Assembly: GCA_009760855.2 (NCBI GenBank)
Contig: WPIO01000007.1
Location: 2,510,001-2,574,000 of the forward strand
Reading direction: 5' to 3'
DNA: 64,000 nucleotides
DNA from: Cristatella mucedo
Taxonomy: Eukaryota > Bryozoa > Phylactolaemata > Cristatellidae
This document shows positions 37,801 through 49,800 of this stretch, piece after piece (the first letter of the stretch is position 1; every line of letters starts with the position of its first letter). A program made the translations under genes and the position numbers. Under the pieces are notes generated by a model. It was not told where the DNA came from. It ran no database searches and was given only the letters and a program-made list of their open reading frames with translations.

Positions 37801-40800
37801 TCAGCTAGGATTTATTTATTAAGCCGTGGTGGGCCTTGTGGGTCAGCACGAGCAGTTTGCTCTGCAGCTGTTGATCAACCGGCAGTCATCCTAGCACTTT
37901 CGTCGTGCTGTCGAGATGCTGCAGCACTGGGCTTACATGTGCTAAGACTGGGGCTTTCTTTGGCGAACTCAGCTATGTGGTAGATGTGAATACATTATGC
38001 AAAACTATTTACGAGTTGCATAAGACAAGTTTACTTGGAAACTATGTGCCATCGAAGATTCCCCTGGTTTTGTGAGCCCACATTTGCACAAACCCGATTT
38101 TAACTGGCAACTTGATCGTTTTTTTTTAAAACTCTGTCGATCGCCGGCTTCTGGTTAACTGCCAGAAAGAAACCCAGCCGCCTGGAAAGATATTTGACCT
38201 TTACAATTGCACAATGCTGGTTTGTACTTATAGTCTGGTTATTTGTCTTTCAATCCAAACGGCTTCAGGTTGTTCTGCTCGCGAGGTTTTGCGACGGATA
38301 TCTTATTTTTGCACTGCCTGGCCACTCTGCATGCGTTGTACTGGTCTTGTGGTTCTCTCCAGCCATGGTAAAAACGAAGGAATTAAGCAGTATAAACTTA
38401 ATTCAAATCACTGGCCATCTCGGGAGTCTAACCAACTTGAAGTTGGTGCTTAAAGAAACTCAGGATTAGCAAACAGACCATCGACTACCTCCTAAGTATT
38501 TTCTGGCTGGTAGCATGGACACCATATTATGGCCCGGCCAGCGACCCTTGACAAAAAAGGACTGACTGCCGATGGAAGCCTGCTTCACTGGGTCAAACGC
38601 AAGCCTCGTTTCGAGCTCCTCCCAAAAATTCCTGTAAGAGCACCTTCGAAGCTGTTAGTGCAAATACGTTTCGTAGGGGGCTTTTGGAGCACGGTATTTG
38701 TAGAAGGGCTAAGAAATGCAAGCCGTTAAATAACAAGTATCACAACGAAAGAGTCGTCTGCAATGGGCTGGTCAACATGATCACTTATCAAATAACTGGA
38801 GCTGTTTCTATGGACTAAGGAAAGTAAATTAATGATCCACGGAGTTAGAAAACAGGGATTTTCGTCAACCTTAGTCCCGGCAAGTATTGCGACTCAAATC
38901 TGAATCGGGGCAGTCCGACCCCCTGCTGATATAAGTATATACATGTCCATGTATAACAAAGGTTCGCATTATAGAAAATAATAACACCTGATGGACATTG
39001 CTTTTGGTGCTGTTAGTCAAATATTCGACTAAAGGAATAGCAACTATATCGAGACACACCTAGTGTGTTTGATGGTTATTTTACTTCCAAAATGTGTGAT
39101 TGTTAGACAGCATCCGAGTTTAAGGGCGCCATTGCTTATGTACACCCTCAGGTGCGAAACAAACTAAGGCCTTCTACTTATAACTCATTTTAGTGGCTAC
39201 TCGTTATACTTTCCTTTGGCTTAATTTCCTTCTCCTTTGGTGACGTTTGCATTCCAACGTTAAATTACGATCATTTGACTAGTATTGTCATCATTTTGCC
39301 TTTTATGTTGGTATGGCAAATTTATTCAAGAAGAGACCGTATTAAAAAATGCCCCGTTCACAGACTATAATAGCTCCTGCTTGCTTCTGTTAAACGCCAG
39401 TCTATATTATAGGCCTAGTCTCTAATACCAAACCGTGTGAGCTGATATGTCCTCGGTGAGCAAGGAGCGTATTGAACTGTATAATTCATTTTGTGAATAA
39501 TGAATTTTGTGATTTATACAGTAAAATAATTCAACTGTTTTTCTTTAACTTTGGAGAAATCATTGAGTAATCATTAAAGTCAGTTGCATTCAATTATTGA
39601 ACATAACTTCGCCTTCATTCTGCACTACTTCCTCAAAGAGATCGCTTTCGTTATCGATATCACTCATATCGGCATAAGCGATCTCTGACTCTTCCTCATC
39701 CAGCTCTTCTGTGTCAATGACATTGTTCGGTTTGCCAACGCAGGCCAACCTTTTGAAGAATGGCTTATCTCGGATAACTAGTCTTTCGATCGAGTTGCAT
39801 TCTGTTGAATATAATGGCCTTGCCTTGTTCTACCCTGCTTCGACCCAGGCTGTTCCTGACGAGGCTATGCACTCGCTTGCTAGACTTGTGATTGTGTCCT
39901 CCCCCCCCCCCGGTGGCCGAGCTGGTCGGATTCAAATGCGATGGCAGCACAGACGCCAACTCGGAATACTTGAATTCGTCAGCCAAACCCTTGATTGGGT
40001 TAGAAGATTAATGGACGAAAAATCGTTAACCTTAGAGGGAACACTGGGCGTATTGGCAGAATTGGGTGACCAGTTTGCTCTGCATGGCCGCATCCGTACC
40101 AGCAGAGCATTTGATCGCCGTTTTGCACTGCTGCATTACCGAGCCAAATCCAAACATCTCGAATTCGGTGCTTTTATTTCTCCTTCAAGTTGTGGCACGT
40201 ATCGTCGAACATTGGGTCGGTTCTGAACGCCAGCATTATGAGCAGGTGAGTATATGATCTTGAATCGCTTTTCTAGATAGCTGTCCATTCGATCAATTAG
40301 TTCCTCACAGGAGAGGTTGCACAGGAGAGGTTGCCCGATATTGTACTCAACGTCGAATAGTTGAGCTTATGGACGTGGTGAGGGAGTGCGAGGAAACATG
40401 CGTTTACGATTGACAATGTCGACTGGTCTCCCTCCAGGTACGCCAGGACAAGAATTATAGGTTTGAATATCTGTTTCATTGCTGAAACCTCTTTTCAGAA
40501 TATCTTGTCCAGCAGCAAGTTGCAAAGGTCATCATCTATGTTGATTTCATGTGCTTCAGCCTCACCGGAAGCGCCATGAGGGCTGCCTTCACTCTGATAA
40601 GGTGTTGGGCTGAGGAGTAAACCGCCCCCTCGAGTTTTGGTGAACAGGATCAGCACCAACATATGTCCATGTTTCTCCTTGCTCAGCCTTTCACCTGTTG
40701 AATGCACATGTTGTATGCCCTTCACCAGAGCGATTATATTCTTGAACAACTTCTTCATGAACGGGACATGTTTGAGAATATCCATGCAAAAGTTTTGCAA

Positions 40801-43800
40801 AGTATGTGGGCTGCATCCAAACGCAAACATTAACTCATTACTTGTCAGGCAGCTTCGTCGGAGAGAGGTCATAACGTTTGGATAGTCGATGATTAATGTC
40901 AACAATGTCGGATTTTGAAAGTGTGCATCTTTGGTGGCAATCAGCAGTACTGGCTCATCGTCCTTGCTCACATTCGGATCGCTTTCGAGTCTGTATCACT
41001 GAATAGTCTTGCGATCATTGCTATCGGCAGATGCTTGCAATGGACCAGCTTTCCCAGAAGATTTACTCGGCTTTCGTGAATCAGATCCACTCAGAAGTGC
41101 TCAAGGAAGAAAGGCATTGGCCCACACGCCATCAGGTTGATGACATGCTTATGCAAGATGTTAGTTGCTCTATCCAGAGACGTGCAAATGAGATTGCAGC
41201 TTGTGATTTTTGAAATGCATTCAGTTCGCACATGCTCGTTCTTGTCAATCATCAACTTATTACCCAGAAGATCAGGTGATGGCAGAGTGCATGCAGGACG
41301 AAGCTCCTCGAAGAACATTTTCCAATATGCTGTGTCGAAAGCTGTGAATCCAAATCTGCTTCACTGAACTGCCCGAGCTACAATGCCCAGACCATCCTGC
41401 TTCAACGTCATCATAGTGACCACGAATTTTCCCAAGGTTTCGTCGCCGGCCGGCTTACTCTTACTCTTACTGATATTGGTCGACATTGTTTGCATTTCGG
41501 AATCGGCACTCACATATGTTCACATATGTGTAGACGTGTATTCTGCCAGGATCGAGGGATCTGACGCCTCTTTCCGTTGCTTGCATAGTTCCAATGAGCA
41601 TGGAGCTGTGCTATTGCTGCAATCACTGCCTGACCGCAGGCTTTACAGCTCACATATGCAGTTTTACCGGGGCTGGCTTTTTCGACGTCTCTGAAGCGCT
41701 CCCAGATACGCTCCTTTCTCGGCATCGTGAGTGACTGCTAGAGCCAACAAGTCCTAAGGTAGCCGGCAAGGCAACACGACTGATGATACCTGCCGGCAGC
41801 ATTGGAACAGTGGTTTGGCAGAGAGTCATGTGACTCAACAGATCATAAAGGGCCAATGCGGTACGGGAAAGGGCCAATGCGGTACGGGAAAGGGCCAATG
41901 CGGTACGGGAAAGGGCCAATGCGGTACGGGAAAGGGCCAATGCGGTACGGGAAAGGGCCAATGCGGTACGGGAAAGGGCCAATGCGGTACGGGAAAGGGC
42001 CAATGCGGTACGGGAAAGGGCCAATGCGGTACGGGAAAGGGCCAATGCGGTACGGGAAAGGGCCAATGCGGTACGGGAAAGGGCCAATGCGGTACGGGAA
42101 AGGGCCAATGCGGTACGGGAAAGGGCCAATGCGGTACGGGAAAGGGCCAATGCGGTACGGGGGGGGGGAAGGTCAATGCAGTACGGGGGGGGGGGAAGGG
42201 TCACTGGTCACAAAGCCACTAAGCAGTCTCCGACCATCAGCAGTCAGTACAAAGGGTATCAAATTGTATAGCGAAAACTGTCGAGCACGTACTCAACAGT
42301 GCTCAGCAAAGTTTTGTTTCTCTTCTGGTGTGCAACCGCTAATCGGCGACACAAATCTCTGCATACCAACAGGAAAGCTGCACCCCAATTGGCCTGCGAC
42401 TCGGCTTGCGCCTAGCAACAGCGCTGCAGTCTGATTCGCTTGCGTGGGGGCATGACCGGTCTGCACAGCGCAGTTGGTTTTGTGGGCTTTAGTAAACAGC
42501 TGCTTTAAACACCCGTGCACGAAATAACGAAAACTTTCTGATCAATAGAGGAGCGTTATCGAACCCGATATTACCTGAGATTATAATAATAATAATGCAT
42601 TTGACACAGCTCTCTCAGAGAACTCGTCCCTTTTTTCTAGGCACTTCACATTTGCTGCAAAAGAAGCACGATCGAATGGTTCATGGTAGCATGCTCAATG
42701 ACAACAAGCATGGTGTGAAGAGCTGCATTTTGGAGCAGATGCCTGTGACTGCTTGTCTAGTTGTGGTAGCCTTATTCCCAACAAATGAAACATTTGTTTA
42801 GTGTCTTAACTATACTAAGCTATGTATGCTCTTGTGAATGTGGATGTGTAAGCGCGTGGGAGATGTTTTCTATACATCTGTTTTTACTTAAGGGGGTGTC
42901 GCACCCTAAACTTGCAAATGGTTATGTAGTACTAGATATGGAGTCAAAGTTTATTGGCAGTCTGTACAGTCCATAAACGAAAACTCTGGAAAAAGCAGTT
43001 GTGCCCTGAAGTCGACCTGGAAGCCATAGTTAGACATCGAAATATTCGGAGATGGTCTAGATCATTGATAGCCACACCTGTGTGTTACTAGTGCAAAGGT
43101 TGGGGGGGGATTCTTTTACAGCTTGACACAGGCAGGGTTCTGAAGCTGGTGTAATTTGCCAGGTACTTGAAGTGGCACGTGAATTCTACATTAAGGTGTG
43201 GGGGTATTTCAGAGGCTGTACAGATTTTTTTTTCGTTATCATAATTTGCTCTTAGAACCACCTAGTCATGTAACAATCTTGGCGTATTCTTTTATGCACT
43301 TTTTATTTGCCATTTCGTGTGAACCCTACATCCTGCATATGTGACATCTCGTACTGAAACTCACTACTCGCAGGTGTTTCGGCCTGTGCAATAAGACACT
43401 CACAGTTAGTGCATACTCAGCAGGTTGGCTTTTCTGTCGTGAACATAGCAATTGCTAAAAAAAATTACGCCACTTATCACTGATCTGTACTAATGCTCCA
43501 TCAAGCTGTCTATCGACTTCAAGGTTTTATCATCCAAGCTACCTACCCGAACGACTTCTCAATGAGCCTAGGCATAGTAGTGAAGTGTTTGTGCTAAGGT
43601 TCGGTTGGTGTTGTCTTTAGCTTATTGCAGGCAGTCTACATTTTTTCGTCAAGTAAGGCTTACGGTGCCTTTACTAAAGCATATTGCACCTTGCTGGCTC
43701 AACCTCTCTCAAAACTATTGACATCTAAAAACTTTGGCTCACGACTTGACTATTTATCGTTCCGGTCTGTTTTAGCTTCTTCAAATTGTAGCTCACTGCT

Positions 43801-46800
43801 GCTTCAAATCTTCCTCACAATCGCTCGATTAGAACAGTCCTTATTTTTCAATGGCACCTTCTGGCACTTCCGAGAGCTGGGAAAATCCGGTCATCTTCGG
43901 ATGAGTGCTGCTTACTGCTGAGAGCCTCTGAACCCAAAATGGCCTAACCAAGTGGTACCTAGAAGGCTTCAATTGCATCCAAACATTCCCGTGCGATTCG
44001 CTTTAGCAGGCTGGTCATGTTTACCTGGACAGCAACCCTAGTTTTGGAGGTGGCCATGGTGATTTCCGACTTCACCCCATTAAAACGTAAACTATACGGC
44101 AGAGGGCAAAGCTTATGAGCTATATTTGTATATAATTTTGTAGGAAATACATTTTACTAGTATTCCATAATTAGTTTGTTCTGTTGGTAGTGAACACACT
44201 CAGTGGAGCCCAAAAAAGTAAAGCAGCTCATGTTGATTTGAACATTTTTTTTTGGCCAGCACTGTATATGTAAGCCTAGGCAACTGGGTGCAAGCATGTT
44301 AGCGATGGCTCTCCCTCACTTTGGCCTTTTAGTCCTTGCTCGATGTTGCAACACCGTTGACTTAGTAGGTTGACAAGTGACCGGAGCCCACTCTAATCAA
44401 GCGAAAATCGACCAGAAATCGTTGACACAAAGTTTGAATTTTAAAGGAACACGCATGGTATTTATAATGAACTAACCATGTTTCATGCCATTGTGCTCTC
44501 GTTTTCTCATGCAATTTGGCGTCAAAGACTCGGGCCGCAGCAACCTCATTATACTGGAATTTATCTCAAATCCATTGGAAATTGGATGCAAAAAGCTTCA
44601 ATTTTGATTGCATATTAAATCATATTATAGTGCAAGCCTTGACAACAGTTCTGGGAATGGCATCTTCGAGTCACCATGCACGAGTAGTGGTCCTGGATGT
44701 ATTGGGGGCTATTGCCTCTTTCAATGGTCTTGTTTAGCTGCTTGTATGAAGTGATTGTGATAAAGGCACCCTTACTGAAACCCCTATTGGCTCAAGCAGC
44801 TTCGTGATGTTGATTCCCTCGGATGCTCGGATTATAGTGCAGCCTTCAGCAAATATATCCTAAAGCCCTCTCGGTTGCTTCGTTTTACGGACGTTTGAAT
44901 TTTTCTTTTTCATTTGTGCATGTTTCATGTGTGCAATGCACATGCAGTGAAATGTACCCGAAAACATTTAAAAATGAGCTGGTTCCATATACTTAGCTCA
45001 TTGATGCTCATAAGAGCACGGCTTTCATGTTGGGGGAAGTGGCAAAGGTGTTAATACAGATATCCTGAATGGATATGTCAACCGTGAACAGTTTGTGTTG
45101 CGATTGATTGCTTTTTGAAGTTACCATTACCTTTGTGCATACCTGCCAAACCGACGAGAGACCCGAGCTGTGAATATTGGCAAAAGTCCCTTCATTCCAA
45201 TTTGATTGTTGATTGTCCTTTTTTCATTCACTTGATCTCGAGTAGAAAAGTCTTTTTATGATACATTACCGAAGCTCTTTCGGCGCTGTTTTTGCTTTGC
45301 TAAATATTAGTTTCAATTCTTTGAAAGACCACATTGTTGGTAGATGTAGCTTTAATAACTCGTGAGCTACTTACACATATGTGGTGGACAGATATCATCG
45401 ATGTAGATTCGATTTCTAGGGACTGGGGAGAATTCATTTTTGTATTCATTAAAAGGAGTGACCGAGCACACCCTAAAGATAGGAAAGACAGGAAAATCGA
45501 TCACGAGCCTGCACACTATGAGCTAGACACGTGTAAAGCTGCCATTTAACGCTTTTACGATGCTGTGGTAGTAGCTGAGCGTTAACGAGCATGCATATCA
45601 CAAGCGATGTGCTTTTTGCTGGCTTCTTAGAGCAAAGCAGACACCTGCCCTTGTTTCTTGACTCGTGTCGGAGAAACGACAGCTGGCGTCGCAAATAGCT
45701 AGTAGTGGTGCACTTGTTTTGCAGCGAAGTGCAGCTGGCACGATGTTTTTGTTTGCATTGTTCATTGCGTCAGGGCTTGATCAGTTACCATTTTCCTGTT
45801 ATGAAACGTCTCGTGTGGTGCATGGGCTCTGCATTTGCATTCGTTAACTCAGACATCTTTTTTGGGATAGCCGGTTTGGGAGGTCATTTTTTTAAATGAC
45901 ATTAAAGAGTGCATCTATCAGTGTGCTGGAGCAGCTGGCTCTTGGTAATTAAGCTGACTGTTGAGCCTTGATGTACAGCTTCACTTTTTAATGTTTTCTG
46001 CACTGCACTGTGTAACAATATTGTCGGTACCAGATGGTGGCCGTACTAGTGTTTGGAGATCCCGGTTGTGGCGACCACCTGCACGTGTTTCTTTTCATGA
46101 GCCTTCTGCCACTCAGACTGCTCGGGAGCCACGGGAATTGAAAGGTGACGACATTCAGCAGGATTGTCCGTCCGAGGAGTCTCCTGCCGAGGAAGTTGCT
46201 TCGACAGCGAAAAAGGCTGTTGCCATAGAATCTCGTCCCTGTTCAGATCTCGGTGAGAATGGACGTTAGCTATGTTGTGTGGTTTTTTATTATACGTTTT
46301 ATTGTTTTGCTGAAGATTGTTTGAACCGCGTAGCAATCGTTCCTGTAGTGGTGGCTTTAATTTGAGCTGCACACTAATGACAACCGATCAGGCAATAGTT
46401 GGTTTTCTATAGGACGGCAGCACAAAGAGAGTCACAAAGACAGGCGTGGTGGCGCTGCTCCACGCCCCGTGCGAGCTGCAATGAATGCCGCTGGCAATGA
46501 ATCACCCCAGCCAGCAGCAGGCAAGCCCACAGCTCGTGGTGTGAACAAGCGGAGATTCAACGGTAGCCTGCCCAATCGTCCCGGTGCTATGGGCTCGCAG
46601 GTATCGCATCATTCTCTTGCTTTTTCGTTCTTGTTGCCAGGCGTTGACTTTTTTTAATGAAGCATGGAATGCTGCAGCTTGTCGTGTATGCTCCCAGACG
46701 AGGTTAGACTTTTCTGTCTTTCAGCAGGCCACCGGCTATCCTAGTCGTCAGCAGCATCTGCGTGGGCGTGGTGGTGGCACTCAGCTTCAGCCACTAATGA

Positions 46801-49800
46801 GGCCTGCCGATCTGCGGACTTCAGCTTTGCCTTTGAGTGGGCTAGCCCACCCAACTCCTAACAGCCAGCAGACCGACCTGCAGCACCTGCTGAATGTGTT
46901 GACGGCTGCAGCCGCTGCATCAGCCCCGATGCAAGGCATGGCCGGCTCACAGCAAGCATTTGACCCAGCTTCACCTCCGTTCGTGAGCCCCCCACGTGCA
47001 TCTGCCCAAGCGGCACACGTCCACATGGGTCCGCGTGGGCCAGCTGCTTTGCCGGAGCAGCAGCCACGCTTTTTGACACAGCTGCCAGTTCAGCAAGAGC
47101 TCTTGCAGCAGACTTCTTCACGGGTAAAGGCGATCGGTCACATGTGTACAGTTGACAAATGCATCTTGTTATTCTGTATTAGCTTTGCAGTACTTTGCTT
47201 AGCACTCCTGGAAACTGCTTGTTTCTGTGGCAGATTCGTTTCCCAAGTTTTCTTGGGATACATTTGAAGCTAGTGATACATATCTGCTTTGCGTGGCTGC
47301 ATATGCATCTCACCCTTCAGGGGTTTCAAGCTGATGTGCATACCAGACATGACCCTCGGTCGTTCTGGATTTGAAATTCGAAAAAGTCAGTCCGGCTTAA
47401 GCAGTCCGTTGTACTGGCCATTGGCCACCTCTCTCGTATAGGTAACTATCACTGCTAGCTGACAGCCTGAGAAAGGAGGTCCTTTCACTGTTGTCTGTAA
47501 TTTTTATTGAACTGTTTTTCTGAGTCCTCATGATTTGATAGCAAAAGCCTTGCTTCACACGGCAAGGCGAATGCTAGTCATTCTATTATTAGACGGTAGC
47601 ATATGTTGGCTACCGAATTCGTACCGAAAGCCGCTTAGGCTTTGAATGAGCTATATACAACACCCACATATTCTTGATGGCTTTGTGGAGTTACAGATGG
47701 AGATACATTACATTACATTAGCATGCATGTTATTTACCAACACACCGAGATCATTAATCCGGTCGAGGTTAAGCAGTGGTGAGCCGTTGAGAATTCAATA
47801 GGGCACTAAAGGTTTGGTAGCTAGCAGATATGAAGGGTATGCCAGCGATAAAGGGTATGGTAGCCAGCAGCCTTCATCCCATGCTTGATATATGTCGTGC
47901 CAGAATTGTGATAGTGAGTTCCATAGTCTGGGGCCAACATAGCTTATGTCAACCAAGTCTTTTAAGTGAAAGAATGAGAGCCAATTATTTTGCTGTGCAT
48001 ATCGGCAGTCATCAAGGGAGATAAATAAGGGGCCGATCAAAGGTGAAGCCAGGGGTGGCAGCTGCCACTTCTGGCCTTGTAGGTTGGGGTCGAGTCTGAC
48101 ACCCGGTCGGGCCGCTGGCCCTTTAGTGCTTGGCCAGGCTGCACGAAACCCTCGGGCATGTGGGGCGCCCCCAGGCACGACCCCCTTTGCAGCGGGCTCC
48201 ACCCCAGACCCTCGTGCCACTCTGGTGTTCCAATCCTGGCTTTGCCACTGATGCCAATGGTCGTACTATGGCAATGCTTATTAGGAGTGCCGATTCATTT
48301 ATTCAAACCATGTGTAGGGTTTCATATGAACAATGGTGGTTTGGTCTTACCTTGTCTCTGCTTGTCCCTGGCTATTCTTGTGTAGAAGCCCCGACTTGTG
48401 AGAAAGCTATGCAGGAAAAGGCTTGTCCTGTTGTTCTAGGGCAGCACAATCTAGATAGGTTATGTTTTAACTCTTGAGGGCAACCATTTTTTTGCATTTC
48501 TTGTAGTGCTACATTATTTGTTGGCGTTTTGCTTAGCGCTGTGTACAATCCGGTTTTCTTACCCCCTTTTTATTATTATTGCAAATTGGTCCGCGAATGG
48601 GTCGACTTATGCGACTTTTTGCCTAAGTGAGTTAAATTGATTTATGTTAGGCTCTGAATGTAGAATACAGCTCAGGATTTTGCTCATTAAACTTCTGCAG
48701 CTGCATTTTTGTCGTTTGATTTAAGCCTTACGGTGTTGAAAGACACGTGACTCGTCGTGCATTCTCGGCTAATGGTGATGGCTCCATAGATTCGTACGAG
48801 CACCAAGGATCCTCTGGTCAGAATAATAGGTATGAAAACTTGCCCGTGACATCTCTGCAGCTAACACCAGCACAGTTCTTCGCACAGCCTAATCAAATAA
48901 GCGTTTCCGAATCCCTATCTTTTCTTACTAGGGACATGTCACCTATATTCACTAGCGTGAGGGCAGACACTGACTGTGGCAGCCGCATGGTTGATGTTCG
49001 TGAGGACGGAGAAGAGAAAGTGCAGATCGACTACAATCACGGCACAGGAGACTGCGACTACAGGATTCTGCATTTACAGCAGCAGCAGAGATATGGTACT
49101 GCAGCTGACAATATGAATCGGGGCAGAGGGCCAAATTTGCATAGGCACAAGTTTGAGTCTAGTGCGAGAAAGCAAGAACGCGATTTTTCTGGTGCTCCTG
49201 CCGGTGAGCAGAATCCAGAAGCGCGAGCTTCTCCTGGTCGCAGTCGACTGGAGAACAGCCGGCAGGATGCTTCAGGTAGCTTCGCAGCTGCTACTGAAAG
49301 TGACCCAGTGAGTCGTCACCAACCAAAGTACGATTCGACGGGGCAAGTTGTGGCAACAGCGGCAAGCATATGCGATATTTCTGTGCATGCCAGCATCGAA
49401 GTGTGCCTCCTGCAGTTTCCTTTCGAAAAGCAGTAATAGCTATTTGATAAGTGACTGGGTTATTGAGCGATTTTGACTTTTACAATTGAAGAAATTGAAC
49501 TATTACTAAAATGGAACATTATTTTACAGCTCGGCCAAACAGTTTCCTTCGATGGAAGGAGAATCTCTTTCAGGATCTACAAGTGGTAATGTAAGTTACC
49601 TGCACTTTCTTTACACAAGCTGACCTATCTGTTTATACCTTTAGGTGCCCAATTGTTAATTATGATACCAGCTAGTAGGTACCAGCGATTTATTTTCAGT
49701 TGAGCAGCTTTTTAATTATTCAACATTCGAGCAACACAACCTCGAATATTGCTGCTGTGTATTTTTTCTATTTATTAAAGTTAACTGTCGAGAAAATAAT

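Noticed and set aside
37641-37825. tRNA gene
   Set aside because: A and B boxes are present, but the sequence is a SINE head with several copies and no complete cloverleaf.
41849-42199. CRISPR-like array
   Set aside because: Units are contiguous with no spacers, in a eukaryotic context.
41650-42434. Three long frames encoding GQCGTGK or PVPHWPF repeats
   Set aside because: All arise from the 21-bp array; no start, splice or flanking coding evidence.
44250-44272. Tc1-type terminal inverted repeat
   Set aside because: Only one end resembles a terminal repeat; no partner found.
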